From assembly GCA_002737365.1 (NCBI GenBank), contig NSIL01000012.1, positions 1 to 64,000 on the forward strand: a DNA stretch of 64,000 bases, written 5' to 3'. This stretch comes from Acidobacterium sp. (GTDB lineage: Bacteria; Acidobacteriota; Vicinamibacteria; Vicinamibacterales; UBA2999). Every line of letters starts with the position of its first letter. The stretch's first letter is position 1. Below the pieces are notes generated by a model, which worked only from the letters and a program-made list of their open reading frames with translations, ran no database searches and was not told where the DNA came from. A program made the translations under genes and the position numbers. Positions 17,150 through 26,612 of the stretch are shown piece by piece.

Positions 17150-17178
17150 ATTATATCACCACGCGGCCTTCGTCTTTA
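17150..17178 (-). promoter_or_regulatory. Promoter of the pyrR-pyrB-pyrC-pyrE operon
   Basis: A perfect TATAAT (-10) on the minus strand at 17150-17155. At 17-base spacing the -35 would be TAAAGA (17173-17178), a weak match. This places the mRNA start about 60 bases before the pyrR ATG. Confidence 0.55.
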
Positions 17179-17181
17179 CGC

Positions 17182-18597
17182 TTACGCACCGTCCGGCCGT
17201 CGCTTTCCTACTGCGGTCGCCTGCTCGAAGGCGTAGCCCAGGCGCAACACGCCCAGATCGTCGCGGTGACGGCCGACGATCTGAAGGCCGACCGGCAACC
17301 CCTCGGGCGTGAAGCCGGCCGGCACTGACAGCGCCGGCCGGCACGTCGTCGAGATCCAGTAGGCGGACTTCATCCACGCCACGTAGTTCTCCATCGGCAC
17401 GCCGTCGATGGCCTTGGGCCAATCCAGACTGGCGTCGAACGGCGGCACCTGGTTCACGGCGCAGACCAGGAACTCGTACTTCTTTTGGAACACGCGCATT
17501 CGCTCGAGCAGGGCACCGTGCGCCATGATGGCACGCGCGACCTCGGCGCCGGTGAGCTTCGCGCCCGCCTCGATGTCCCAGATCGCTTCTGGCTTCATCA
17601 CCTCGCGATGCTCGGCCAGCAGTGCCCCGTTCGTATTCCAGTTGGCCCACGACCGCAGCGTCAGGAAGACCTCGTCGACGTCGGTGAAATCGGGCGTCGC
17701 CTCTTCGACCATGCAGCCAAGATCGACAAAGACCTGGCGCTGCGCTGCGAGCACGGTGCGGACGCGACGGTCGAGCGGCAGTCCGCCCAGATCGGGCGAC
17801 CAGGCGACGCGCACACCCTTCCAGTCGCGCGCCAGCGGCAGCAGAAAATCAGCAGGAGCGGATGGATAGGTCTGCGGATCGCGGCCGTCGGCGCCCGCCA
17901 GCACGCTCAGCATGAACGCCACGTCGGACACCGAGCGGGCGATCGGCCCTTTTACTGACATGCCGACCAGCGGCAGTGGCGTCGGCGCGATCGGCACCAG
18001 CCCCACCGTCGGCCGTAGCGCCACGACGTTGTTGAAGTTGGCGGGATTACGAAGCGAACCACCCAGGTCGCCGCCGTCGGCGAGCGGCAGCATACCCGAC
18101 GCGACCGCCGCGCCGGCACCGCCACTTGAGCCACCGGCGCTCTTGGTGCGGTCGTACGGATTGAAGGTGGTGCCGTAGACCTGGTTGTAGGTGTGCGAGC
18201 CCATGCCGAACTCGGGCACGTTAGTCTTGCCGATCGGAATCGTTCCCGCCTGCCGCAGCCGCTCGACGATGACCGTGTCCGCGGTCGGCCTCAGATCCTT
18301 GTAAATCGGCGAGCCCTTGGTGAATGGAAAGCCGACCGCGGCCTCCAGGTCCTTGAAGGCGATCGGCAGGCCGTGGAGCAAGCCGGTCGGCCGGCCACTC
18401 ATCAACTGGCGATCGGCGGCGTCGGCCAGGGCCAGGCACGAGTGATCGTCAAGCTTGGCGACGATCGCGTTCAGCGACGGGTTGAGGCGGGCAATCTGGG
18501 AGAGGAATGCCGACATCACTTCGCGGGCCGAGACTTCCCGCGATCGGATCAGGCCCGCCAGTTCGCGCGCGCTCGTGAAGCACAGCGCATCGGCCAT
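17182..18597 (-). CDS. Amidase signature family hydrolase
   Basis: 471 residues from MADALCFTSARELAGLIRS. The Ser-cisSer-Lys triad region is visible: Lys in GLPIAFKDLEAA, GGSSGGAGAAVASG with the cis-Ser, and DLGGSLRNPA with the nucleophile Ser. The layout is that of GatA-like amidases (fatty acid amide hydrolase, indoleacetamide hydrolase, 6-aminohexanoate hydrolase types). No gatB or gatC is adjacent, so a free-standing amidase is more likely than an Asp/Glu-tRNA amidotransferase subunit. The start ATG overlaps the end of the broken corA frame (TGATG). Confidence 0.85.
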   Translation of the reverse strand: MADALCFTSARELAGLIRSREVSAREVMSAFLSQIARLNPSLNAIVAKLDDHSCLALADAADRQLMSGRPTGLLHGLPIAFKDLEAAVGFPFTKGSPIYKDLRPTADTVIVERLRQAGTIPIGKTNVPEFGMGSHTYNQVYGTTFNPYDRTKSAGGSSGGAGAAVASGMLPLADGGDLGGSLRNPANFNNVVALRPTVGLVPIAPTPLPLVGMSVKGPIARSVSDVAFMLSVLAGADGRDPQTYPSAPADFLLPLARDWKGVRVAWSPDLGGLPLDRRVRTVLAAQRQVFVDLGCMVEEATPDFTDVDEVFLTLRSWANWNTNGALLAEHREVMKPEAIWDIEAGAKLTGAEVARAIMAHGALLERMRVFQKKYEFLVCAVNQVPPFDASLDWPKAIDGVPMENYVAWMKSAYWISTTCRPALSVPAGFTPEGLPVGLQIVGRHRDDLGVLRLGYAFEQATAVGKRRPDGA

Positions 18598-19237
18598 CAC
18601 ATCCACTTGGCCTTCTTGAAGCGGAAGATCAGGTAAACATCGATCAACACCATGGCGGCAAGCGAGGCGTGATAGCCATAAGCCCATTGCAAGCCAGGCA
18701 TGTTCGCGAAGTTCATGCCGTAGACACCGGCCACCATGGTCGGGACAGCCACCAGCCCGGCGTAGGCCGCCAGCCGCTTGGTGACCTCGTTCTCCTGCAG
18801 GGTAATCAACGACAGGTTCACGGCAATGGCAGTCGCCACCATGTCGTGCAGGCCGCTACAAATCGGCGGCACGCGGCCACCGTGCAGCTTGCCGGCCACC
18901 TCGAGCAGCGGCACATTGGCGTGATCAAGAATCATCAGCTTGCGCTTGAGTGAATACAGTTCCTCGATCTGCACTCGCGTGCTCTGGCCGGCGAAAATGC
19001 GTTCCTCGATGCCCTCAATCTCTTCCGTGAGGGCGTCGAGAACCGGGAAGTAGCGGTCCACGATCGTGTCCATCAAGGCGTACAGCACACCTGAAGTGAC
19101 GCCAGCTCATCGGGCTGCGGGTCCTTCAGCGCCACCCAGACGAAACAATCCGGCCGCTCGAGGTGCGAGCGAACCTCGCTGAGGGGGATGTCAGACAGCT
19201 TCTGACCGCGATGATAGGCGACACAGTTGACGAGCAT
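18597..19237 (-). pseudogene. corA: CorA magnesium transporter, internally deleted
   Basis: The N terminus MLVNCVAYHRGQKLSDIPLSEV through VALKDPQPDELASLQ opens at 19237 and hits a stop after VCCTP near 19078. In another frame the C-terminal half continues as GVLYALMDTIVDRYFPVLD, through the GMN signature (VAGVYGMNFANMPG) and the two C-terminal helices, ending FRFKKAKWM. About 100 residues of the soluble domain that normally lie between these parts are absent and the frame changes, so no full CorA can be made. The C-terminal half alone keeps both pore helices and could be translated from an internal start, but lacks most of the gating domain. Confidence 0.8.
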
Positions 19238-19343
19238 GATCGGCCCTCAGGCCTGAGGCCGCCGCATGATGGCCTGAATGTGGACGCCGGCGCAATCCAG
19301 ATTCGGGCAAACAGAACAGGAGGTCAGGAGATCAGGAGTATGT

Positions 19344-21101
19344 CTAACGCCCATAGGTCGGGATATAGGTAACCGGCTTGTCGCTGGTGAAGGCCGGGGT
19401 GAACAGATCGATGCGGGCAAAGCCGTCCATATCGCGGCCGACGGGCAGGCCCAGGAAATACAACAAGGTCGGCGCCAGGTCGACGACCGAGGCGCGGGCC
19501 GGCCGCCCGGGTGCGATCGGCCGGCCAAAAGCCAGGATGAATCCGTCGGGGGCACGCTCGTGGCTACCGCTGATGCGCGGATCGCCTGCCAGCCACTCAA
19601 GCACGCGCTTGCCGGGGGTTAACGGCTCCATGCCGAACGCCGAGACCACCAGTAGCAGGCCGTCGGGCCCCAGTCGATCCAGCTCGCGGCCGACCAGCGT
19701 GTCCATGAAGCCATAGTACTGATCCAGCACCCGCCCGAATCGCTGCCGCTCATCCTCGGAGACGTCGCCGAACGCCGACGGGTTGGCGTAACGCAGAAAG
19801 AAATGCCCGACGGCATCGATGCCGGGAAACCTGGCCGCGAGGAAGCGCGGCGCCGAGGCCCCGAGGGCCGTCAGCAACTGCAGGTGCACGCGGTCACCCA
19901 CCACCGGCGTGGGACCACGCCGCGCGTCGTAGTCGTTGACGGGCTGAGGCACGCCCATGTTGGCCACGAGCGCCACCGGATCAGGGTCGGCCGGCGTCTG
20001 AAGCGCGGCTCGTACCTCGGCGAGCAGTTCGGGCGGCCACACGGCCGATGCGCCTTCGAACGCCAGCTCGGTTTCCGACCAGCGATGGAAGGCTTCGCTC
20101 ACGACGAAGCCGTTGACGCGTGGCGCCGGCTGCGTCAGGGGCCATCCGATCACGCCGACGCCCACCCCGTGGTCGCCTAGGATGCTCCAAATCGGGCGGG
20201 CGGTCAGGTCCTTCGCCGATTGTGGTTCGGCCGTCAGGAAGCCGAAGCTGACCAGCGCCTGCGCGAAGCAGTAGTCCGGCAGCAGTTGGATCGGCGGACC
20301 GCCGAATGCCCGGTAGACCTCGGCCGATCGCACGCCGTTGTACATCGGGTACCGCCCGGTCGCGACGGCGCTCCATACCGGTTCGGCTTGGGTCGGCCTG
20401 AGCGTGGCCATGTGCAGGACGGCGCCTTGATCGAAGATGCGGCCAAGATTCGGCAGCCGACCGGCGGCCACCGCCGGCGAGATCATGTCGAGGGTCGCGC
20501 CCTCGAACATCAACATGGTGACGTTCGCCCGCGAGCGCGACGTCTCGGGTTCGGCGACCGCGGTGGTCGGCCGCGCCGGCAGCAGGGCCTGGCGGGCCGG
20601 GCCGCGGGCGGCGATCGGCAGCGCTACCGACAGCACCATGGTGACCGACAACAGGGTCGCGCTCATCCGGCCGCCGCGCCGGCCGAGATGCGCGACGCCA
20701 AGACCCAGGAAGATGACTCCCGCGGCTGACACGATGCCGGCGCCGAGGCTCATCCGGCTGCGCGTGAGCGGATCGAGCACGTCGCCGAAACTGCGCAGGT
20801 TGAGCCACATCAGGGCGGCACCGGTGCCGGCGGCCATCGTGCACAACCATGACAGCAGCCGCACGCTCAGCCATCCGGGCGACAACACTTCGACGGCCAG
20901 AATCTGCCGCAGCACGATCAGGGCGTAGAACAGCACCGTGAGATTGGCGCCGTAGGCCACGCCGAGCACCAGCGCCAGCGGCAGCAACGTGCCGGGATCG
21001 ATCGAGACCGATGGGTTGAGCTGCAACACGAGCGCGGTGAGGTACCCGGAGGCAACTCCACCGGCGATCACCGAGTTGGACAGCATCCGCAGGTAGCGCA
21101 T
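19344..21101 (-). CDS. Membrane-anchored alkaline-phosphatase-superfamily phosphodiesterase
   Basis: 585 residues. Residues 1-175 hold four to five hydrophobic helices; the rest is a type I phosphodiesterase/nucleotide pyrophosphatase-like domain: VTMLMFEGATLDMI (the usual first metal Asp is Glu here), LRPTQAEPVWSAVATGRYP around the Thr/Ser nucleophile, GWPLTQPA, FPGIDAVGHFF with Asp and His ligands, and VVSAFGMEPL. The second conserved His motif (GSHE) is also present. Likely an inner-membrane enzyme acting on phosphodiesters outside the membrane; substrate unknown. It faces away from pyrK, sharing a 45-base upstream gap with it. Confidence 0.8.
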   Translation of the reverse strand: MRYLRMLSNSVIAGGVASGYLTALVLQLNPSVSIDPGTLLPLALVLGVAYGANLTVLFYALIVLRQILAVEVLSPGWLSVRLLSWLCTMAAGTGAALMWLNLRSFGDVLDPLTRSRMSLGAGIVSAAGVIFLGLGVAHLGRRGGRMSATLLSVTMVLSVALPIAARGPARQALLPARPTTAVAEPETSRSRANVTMLMFEGATLDMISPAVAAGRLPNLGRIFDQGAVLHMATLRPTQAEPVWSAVATGRYPMYNGVRSAEVYRAFGGPPIQLLPDYCFAQALVSFGFLTAEPQSAKDLTARPIWSILGDHGVGVGVIGWPLTQPAPRVNGFVVSEAFHRWSETELAFEGASAVWPPELLAEVRAALQTPADPDPVALVANMGVPQPVNDYDARRGPTPVVGDRVHLQLLTALGASAPRFLAARFPGIDAVGHFFLRYANPSAFGDVSEDERQRFGRVLDQYYGFMDTLVGRELDRLGPDGLLLVVSAFGMEPLTPGKRVLEWLAGDPRISGSHERAPDGFILAFGRPIAPGRPARASVVDLAPTLLYFLGLPVGRDMDGFARIDLFTPAFTSDKPVTYIPTYGR

Positions 21102-21134
21102 GACGGCGGGTCGCAGCCATTGTATCCGGCTTGC

Positions 21135-21140
21135 TATACT
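21135..21140 (+). promoter_or_regulatory. Extended -10 of pyrK, probably leaderless transcript
   Basis: TGCTATACT gives an extended -10 (TGnTATACT). Its last base is 6 bases before the pyrK ATG, so the predicted first transcribed base falls at or next to the A of ATG. No Shine-Dalgarno sequence precedes the ATG. Confidence 0.55.
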
Positions 21141-21146
21141 CGCTTG

Positions 21147-21962
21147 ATGCCGCCGATCGACATCGCTGCGAGAGTGATCGCCAACGCGCGATTGTCGAGC
21201 GATTATTCCGTCCTCAGCCTGGCCGCGCCCGAAGTTGGCGCGCGCACCTTGCCAGGCCAGTTCGTCATGATCAAGCCCGAGGGCGTGACCGACCCCCTGT
21301 TACGCCGGCCGTTTTCGGTGTTCGAAGTGCTGCGCAACGCGCAGGGCGCGATCATCGGCGTCAGCATCCTCAACAAGAGGGCCGGACCGAGCACGCGCCG
21401 GCTCTACGACCTCGAAGTCGGCGACGTGGTCTTGTGCCTCGGTCCCCTGGGTCAGCCGTTCAAGACGGTCGCCTCGCCCGCCAAGGCCTGGATGGTCGCC
21501 GGTGGCGTCGGCCTGGCGCCATTCGCCACGCTGGCCGAGTCATTGGCCGCAGGCAAGACGGACACGACGCTCTTTTACGGCGCGCGCACCGGCGATGAGT
21601 TGTTCTACCTGGATTTTTTCGAGCGCCTGGGCGTGACCCTGGTGTTGACCACCGAGAACGGCGCGCGGGGCACCAAGGGCCGCGTCACCATCCCGCTCGA
21701 AGCCGGACTGAAGACGCTCGGCACCGGCGACACCGCCATGGTCTACGCCTGCGGACCCGAGCCGATGCTCGAAGCCGTGGCCAAGCTGGCTGCGCGCTAC
21801 CACCAGCCGTCGCAAGTGTCCGTGGAACGGGTGATGGGTTGCGGCCTCGGGGGCTGCTACAGCTGCGTCGTGCCGGTCAGGCACGGCGGTGAGAATGCCA
21901 ACCTGGTTCGCTCGTGCCTCAGCGGACCCGTGTTCGACGGTGCTGAGTTGGTGTGGGAATGA
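21147..21962 (+). CDS. pyrK: Dihydroorotate dehydrogenase electron-transfer subunit
   Basis: 271 residues from MPPIDIAARVIANARL. An N-terminal flavodoxin-reductase-like barrel (RRPFSVFEV for FAD binding), a nucleotide-binding GGVGLAPFATLAESL segment, and a C-terminal 2Fe-2S site with cysteines in VMGCGLGGCYSCVVP and VRSCLSG are all visible. PyrK passes electrons from PyrD to NAD+, defining a class 1B enzyme. It overlaps pyrD as ATGA. The preceding -10 box implies translation from the very 5' end of the message. Confidence 0.93.
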   Translation: MPPIDIAARVIANARLSSDYSVLSLAAPEVGARTLPGQFVMIKPEGVTDPLLRRPFSVFEVLRNAQGAIIGVSILNKRAGPSTRRLYDLEVGDVVLCLGPLGQPFKTVASPAKAWMVAGGVGLAPFATLAESLAAGKTDTTLFYGARTGDELFYLDFFERLGVTLVLTTENGARGTKGRVTIPLEAGLKTLGTGDTAMVYACGPEPMLEAVAKLAARYHQPSQVSVERVMGCGLGGCYSCVVPVRHGGENANLVRSCLSGPVFDGAELVWE

Positions 21963-22897
21963 CGCCTGATCTCGCGGTCTCGATTGGGTCGCTGAAGCTG
22001 CCCAATCCCCTGATCGCGGCCAGCGGCTGCTTCGGCTACGGCTTGGAGTACGACCAGGTGGTGGATCTGTCACTACTGGGCGGCGTGGTCTCGAAGGGCC
22101 TGTTCATGACCGAGCGCCAGGGCCATCCGCCACCGCGAATCGTCGAGACGCCGGCGGGCATGATCAACGCCATCGGCCTGCAGGGTATTGGCGTCCACCG
22201 GTTCGTCAAGGAAAAGCTGCCGCTGCTGCGTGAACGCGGCGCTCGGACCTTCGTCAACGTGTGCGGCACGACGCTCGACGAATACGTCGAGGTCTGCAAG
22301 GTGTTGTCCGACGCGGAAGGCGTCGCGGCGATCGAGCTGAACATCTCGTGCCCCAACATCAAGGAAGGCGGCATCCAGTTCGGCTGCAGCCTGAACGGCA
22401 CCTTCGACGTCGTCAGCGCGGTGCGCAAGGCGACGACGTTGCCGCTGATTCCCAAGCTCACGCCCAACGTGACCGACGTCGCCTCGTTCGCCAAGGCGGC
22501 CGAGGACGCCGGCGCCGACGCGGTCTCGCTCGTCAACACCTTCCTCGCCCTGGCAATCGACGTGGAAACCCGGCGGCCGAAAATCTCCAACGTGCTCGGC
22601 GGCCTGAGCGGGCCGGCCATCCGGCCGATTGCGGTCCGCATGGTCTGGGAGTGCTACCAGCTCGTAAAGATCCCGGTGATCGGCATGGGCGGCATCACCG
22701 ACGCCCGCGACGTGCTGGAATTCATTCTGGCGGGCTCCACGGCGGTGCAGATCGGCACCCAGAACTTCGTCGACCCCTTCGTCTGGAGCAAGGTGCTCGA
22801 CGGCTTGAAGGACTACATGACGCGCCACAACGTCGCGCGACTGAGCGACCTGATTGGCGCCTTCGACCCGACCCCACCCAAGGCCACCCACCCATGA
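21959..22897 (+). CDS. pyrD: Dihydroorotate dehydrogenase, class 1B catalytic subunit
   Basis: 312 residues from [23 protein letters not shown]. The family motifs [11 protein letters not shown] (with the active-site Cys), ASGCFGYG, and [21 protein letters not shown] for FMN phosphate are present. It oxidises dihydroorotate to orotate with FMN and hands electrons to PyrK. The ATG is fixed by the ATGA overlap with pyrK; an upstream GTG is ignored. It overlaps pyrF in the same manner. Confidence 0.95.
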   Translation: MTPDLAVSIGSLKLPNPLIAASGCFGYGLEYDQVVDLSLLGGVVSKGLFMTERQGHPPPRIVETPAGMINAIGLQGIGVHRFVKEKLPLLRERGARTFVNVCGTTLDEYVEVCKVLSDAEGVAAIELNISCPNIKEGGIQFGCSLNGTFDVVSAVRKATTLPLIPKLTPNVTDVASFAKAAEDAGADAVSLVNTFLALAIDVETRRPKISNVLGGLSGPAIRPIAVRMVWECYQLVKIPVIGMGGITDARDVLEFILAGSTAVQIGTQNFVDPFVWSKVLDGLKDYMTRHNVARLSDLIGAFDPTPPKATHP

Positions 22898-23622
22898 ACC
22901 CGATTCTCGTTGCCCTCGATGTCGACTCGGCTGCCAAGGCCCTCGCGCTGGCCGACACCCTTCGCGGCACCGTCGGCGGCTATAAGATCGGCAAGCAGTT
23001 GTTCACGGCGGCGGGACCAGCCATGGTCCACGAGTTGAACAGCCGCGGCGACCGTGTGTTTCTCGACTTGAAATTTCACGACATCCCCAACACCGTGGCG
23101 GGGGCGGTGCAATCGGCGGTGGCCACCGGCGCCTGGATGGTTAACGTCCACGCCTCTGGCGGCAGCGCCATGATGAAGGCCGCAGCCGAAGCGGCCACCA
23201 CGGCCGCGGCAGCGCTCGGGCGGCGGCGGCCGCTGGTAATCGGGGTCACGGTGCTGACCAGCATGACTGACGCGGCGCTCGCCGAAGTTGGCGTGGCGCG
23301 GCCGGTCCTCGAGCAGGTCGTCCACCTGGCGCGACTGGCCAAGCAGAGCGGGCTTGACGGCGTCGTGGCATCGCCGCAAGAGACGGCGGCCATTCGCGCC
23401 GCGTGTGGCTCGGATTTTCAGATTGTGACGCCAGGGATTCGCCCCCTTCGGCAAGGCTCAGGGCAGGCGGCGGATCAGCAGGGCAAGGACGATCAGGCCC
23501 GAACGCTGACGCCGGCGGAAGCGATGAAGGCGGGCGCGACCTACCTGGTGATTGGGCGCCCCATCACAGGGGCGCCCGATCCTCGCGAAGCGGCGGAACG
23601 AATCGCCGCTTCGCTGTCGTAG
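22894..23622 (+). CDS. pyrF: Orotidine 5'-phosphate decarboxylase
   Basis: 242 residues, group I OMP decarboxylase. Catalytic DxKxxD is visible in [12 protein letters not shown], with [14 protein letters not shown] and YLVIGRPIT phosphate-binding motifs. The loop after TPGIRP is longer than usual: residues [14 protein letters not shown] are inserted before the conserved DDQ, and the DNA there (from 23446) is a short sequence I recognise as a dispersed repeat of these genomes. The insertion is in frame and lies in the phosphate loop region, which normally tolerates length change. It ends one base before the convergent pal gene. Confidence 0.93.
   Translation: MNPILVALDVDSAAKALALADTLRGTVGGYKIGKQLFTAAGPAMVHELNSRGDRVFLDLKFHDIPNTVAGAVQSAVATGAWMVNVHASGGSAMMKAAAEAATTAAAALGRRRPLVIGVTVLTSMTDAALAEVGVARPVLEQVVHLARLAKQSGLDGVVASPQETAAIRAACGSDFQIVTPGIRPLRQGSGQAADQQGKDDQARTLTPAEAMKAGATYLVIGRPITGAPDPREAAERIAASLS
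23446..23470 (+). repeat. Short dispersed repeat inserted in frame in pyrF
   Basis: The segment CCTTCGGCAAGGCTCAGGG plus flank encodes LRQGSGQA in the OMP decarboxylase loop. The unit resembles a small repeat seen across Acidobacteriota-type genomes (recognition from memory). Only this copy is seen in the window. Confidence 0.5.
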
Positions 23623-24207
23623 TTACTTCGCGGTGATGACGAAGTGGCCGCGGCGGTTCTGCTGCCAGCACGCTTCGGCCGACTCGGCGCAGAAGGGCGT
23701 CTCCTTGCCCTTGCTGACAATCACGACGCGATCCACCGGCACACCCAGCTCCACCAGGTAAGCCTTGACCGCGGCCGCGCGGCGTTCGCCGAGACCGAGG
23801 TTGTACTCCGCGGTGCCGCGCTCGTCGCAGTGGCCTTCCACGTTGATCTTGGTGTTGGCCCAGCGCTTGAGCCACGTGGCGTTGGCCGTCAGTGACGCCT
23901 TGCCATCGTCACGAATCGACGATGAGTCGAGATCGAAATAGGCGTCGGCCAGTGGACGCTCTGAATTCAACTGAGCCAGGCTCTTCTGCGCGAACAACTC
24001 GTCTTCAGTGAGCGGACGCGGTGCCGGAGCGGCCGGTGGCGGTGGTGGCGGTGGTGGTGGAGCCGGCGGCGCAGCGGGCGCGGCCGGTGGTGCTGGCGGT
24101 GGTGGTGCCGGGGCCGGCGCTTTCTTTGCGCAAGCTGCGGCGCCGATTCCCAACACCATGCAGATTGAGGCGATACCTGCCGTTCGTCGAATCAAACTGA
24201 TCGTCAT
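23623..24207 (-). CDS. pal: Peptidoglycan-associated lipoprotein (Pal), OmpA domain
   Basis: 194 residues. Signal peptide with a lipobox at GIGAAAC, so lipidated and outer-membrane located. Residues of about 28-65 are an almost pure proline/alanine linker. The OmpA-like domain follows, with YFDLDSSSIRDD, VEGHCDERGTAEYNLGLGERRA and NRRGHFVI, the peptidoglycan-binding core. Pal ties the outer membrane to the cell wall with the Tol complex. A ribosome site AGGAG lies five bases before the ATG. No tol genes are in the window. Confidence 0.92.
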   Translation of the reverse strand: MTISLIRRTAGIASICMVLGIGAAACAKKAPAPAPPPPAPPAAPAAPPAPPPPPPPPPAAPAPRPLTEDELFAQKSLAQLNSERPLADAYFDLDSSSIRDDGKASLTANATWLKRWANTKINVEGHCDERGTAEYNLGLGERRAAAVKAYLVELGVPVDRVVIVSKGKETPFCAESAEACWQQNRRGHFVITAK

Positions 24208-24272
24208 TCGATCTCCTGGATCTGCGCTAGACCTGCTAGTTCTGCCGAGGTAACAGAATTGATGTCCGCAGA

Positions 24273-26612
24273 TTAGCGGGTCACTTCTGCTGGTGTCAAC
24301 GAGTTAGCGACGCGAATCGCCAGAATGCGCAGTCCCAAGCGACGATTGTCGGCACCGCCATCACGTTCGGAGGGCACAAAGGTCTGATCGGTCTCGATGG
24401 CCAGCACGCCACCCGAGGCCACGAGGGCCGCGCCGGGCACATCAAACGTCCAGGTCTCGGTGGCGCCGACCGCGCGGGTCGCGACCTCGCGACCACCAGC
24501 CTTCACATGAATGCTCGCCGGCGCACCAAAGTAACGGCGAGGTGACTCGATGACCAGGCTGAGGCGCAGGTCTTGTGGCGGACCGGAGAGACGCAGCAGA
24601 GACCGCTCGCTGGTCCAGCGCCACACACCCAAGGTGCTGTTGTACTCGGCCTCGTTCCACCCGTCACTGTAGCCCCACATCAAGGCGTCGGGATTCTGCA
24701 GGTCGAACTGCTCAATGGCAGTTTGAATCACGGCGGTGCCGGATACTGCGGCCGACTGAATGGTCAACTGCGCAAGCGGCCCCTCGCCCATCAGGCGTTC
24801 CGCGGGGAGGTCGAAGACGTGCAGGAAGAAGCCGGGCGCGGCATCCCACTCGAGCGCCGGCGCGCCGTCGATCGCCAGCGTGAAATGGGCGGCCGGACCG
24901 TTGGCACCGGCCAGGTTGCGTCCGCCTACCATCACCTTGACCGCGCCTGGCTGCCGACGGACGTGCGCGGCAATCGGGCCGAGGTGGGGACCACGGCCCA
25001 TCAGCCCGGCCATGCCGGAGGTTTCGGGTGTCAGCGACCAGCCCTCCTCGGCAAACCAGCCCGGAGCCGGCATCCGATACCACCGCACGGACGAGGGCCG
25101 CATGCCGCCAAACGCCGGCCGGTCCACGAGCGGCCAACGAAATTCGGTGGAGTCAGACAGGCTGGCCGGATCGACCAGCGCCAGGTCGCTGCGGACGGGA
25201 TCCGCCAGGAACCACACCGGCTCAGTACGGCCGGCGCGCCAGAACTTCGTCAACTCCAGCCATTCGAGCCTCGGCGGCGACGGCAACACGGCGGCGAACC
25301 CGGTCTCTTCAGCCTCAAGTGGACGCCTGAAGGTCTGGTGCATCGCCAGCACCGGCGCGGCGTCCCTGGGCGTGTCCTTCATGGCCGCGAGCACTCGCAC
25401 GGTCGGGCTTGGCTCCGCGCCATATGCGGCCAATACTGGTGCGGCGATCGTCAACGCGCCGACCGAAATTGCCGCCGCCGCGATTGCCACGCCGCGGTCA
25501 GTGGCCAGGGCCGCGCCACGCATGGCCAGGAACACGACCGCCGGCACCATGGGCAGCGCGTAGCGGATGAACGAGGTGTCCTGGAACGCGAGATGGAACA
25601 CCAGGTACGGCGCGCTCATCGCCGTCACCGCCACCAGCGAGCGGCGCTCGCGCATCAGCAAGTGGACGACGCCGGCCGCGGCGAGGACGAGGACAATCGA
25701 CCCGAGTACGACCGAGTCCCAGGGATCGATGAACGTTCGCACCAGCGCAAAGGCCACCGCCCGCACGGACGGGTTGGTGTAAAGCATCTCGCCGCTCGTG
25801 AAGTCTTCGCCGGCCTGCGTACCCAAAGCGGCGAGATACGGACCGAGTCCGCCACTCACGACCAGCAGCGGGATGCCCCACGCCAGGCCGCCGGCCACGA
25901 ACATGAGGCCGCCGCCGATCAGGGCGCCGGCCACGCCGCGGCCGACCCGATCGAACAGCACCAACACCAGCAGCGGCAGCGTCAACCACACCGTCTGCGA
26001 TCGCATGCCGATGCTGAGGGCGGCCAGCAGCGACCCGATCACGATCATCCGTCCCGAGGCGGACGTCTGCGCCGGCGTCAGCCGCCGATCACCATCAGGC
26101 CCAGGAGCCTGCCGTTGCCAGGCGAGCATCAGGCAGGCTTGGGCGGCCAGCGCGAAAGCCAGGCCGGGCAGATCGCTCATGGGACGCGCGGCCAGGTACC
26201 AGAACAACGGACACGACGCGGTCACGGCAGTGGCCGCGAGGGCTTCCACGCTCGGACGCGGCCATGGTGACGACGCCGATTGGGCGGGGGCGGCCAGGCT
26301 GGAGAAGACGCCGCACAGGCAGGCGATCGCAATCAGGCCCGCCACCAGCGAGAGTGCGGCGAGCGCGCGCGCCTCCACCGACGAAGGTGCGGCACCGTTC
26401 ATCAGCGGACCGGCGATCGCCGTCGCGACCTTCCCCAAGGCGATATACACAGGATAGCCAGGAGGATGCGGGCGATGCTCGGCGACGTTGAAGTCGCGCA
26501 CGCCGAGCGCGAAGTTCACCGAATCGATGTCTTCAAGCGAGCTGGCGAGAAAAGGGATGTGGCCCAGCGCGAAGACGAAGGCCAGCGCGGCGAGGGCGCG
26601 CCGCGGCGTCAC
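24273..26612 (-). CDS. GT-C type membrane glycosyltransferase-like protein
   Basis: 779 residues from a GTG. The first part has about ten hydrophobic helices; the first loop carries LEDIDSVNFALGVRDF and PHPPGYPVYIALGK, like the acidic first-loop motif and PHPPG of dolichyl-/polyprenyl-phosphate-dependent GT-C enzymes (PMT/ArnT, DUF2723 types). The last 300 residues are a soluble, beta-rich domain of unknown role. The start overlaps the larE stop as GTGA. Donor and acceptor cannot be told from sequence. Confidence 0.7.
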   Translation of the reverse strand: MTPRRALAALAFVFALGHIPFLASSLEDIDSVNFALGVRDFNVAEHRPHPPGYPVYIALGKVATAIAGPLMNGAAPSSVEARALAALSLVAGLIAIACLCGVFSSLAAPAQSASSPWPRPSVEALAATAVTASCPLFWYLAARPMSDLPGLAFALAAQACLMLAWQRQAPGPDGDRRLTPAQTSASGRMIVIGSLLAALSIGMRSQTVWLTLPLLVLVLFDRVGRGVAGALIGGGLMFVAGGLAWGIPLLVVSGGLGPYLAALGTQAGEDFTSGEMLYTNPSVRAVAFALVRTFIDPWDSVVLGSIVLVLAAAGVVHLLMRERRSLVAVTAMSAPYLVFHLAFQDTSFIRYALPMVPAVVFLAMRGAALATDRGVAIAAAAISVGALTIAAPVLAAYGAEPSPTVRVLAAMKDTPRDAAPVLAMHQTFRRPLEAEETGFAAVLPSPPRLEWLELTKFWRAGRTEPVWFLADPVRSDLALVDPASLSDSTEFRWPLVDRPAFGGMRPSSVRWYRMPAPGWFAEEGWSLTPETSGMAGLMGRGPHLGPIAAHVRRQPGAVKVMVGGRNLAGANGPAAHFTLAIDGAPALEWDAAPGFFLHVFDLPAERLMGEGPLAQLTIQSAAVSGTAVIQTAIEQFDLQNPDALMWGYSDGWNEAEYNSTLGVWRWTSERSLLRLSGPPQDLRLSLVIESPRRYFGAPASIHVKAGGREVATRAVGATETWTFDVPGAALVASGGVLAIETDQTFVPSERDGGADNRRLGLRILAIRVANSLTPAEVTR

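Noticed and set aside
19244-19257. Perfect palindrome CCTCAGGCCTGAGG as a terminator after the phosphodiesterase gene
   Set aside because: Stem without loop or T-tract and 87 bases after the stop; too short to claim a terminator.
24573-26270. A 565-codon open frame antisense to the GT-C glycosyltransferase
   Set aside because: Highly biased composition (Arg, His, Gln, Gly), no domain, and it mirrors a well-formed membrane protein on the other strand. A GC-rich shadow frame.
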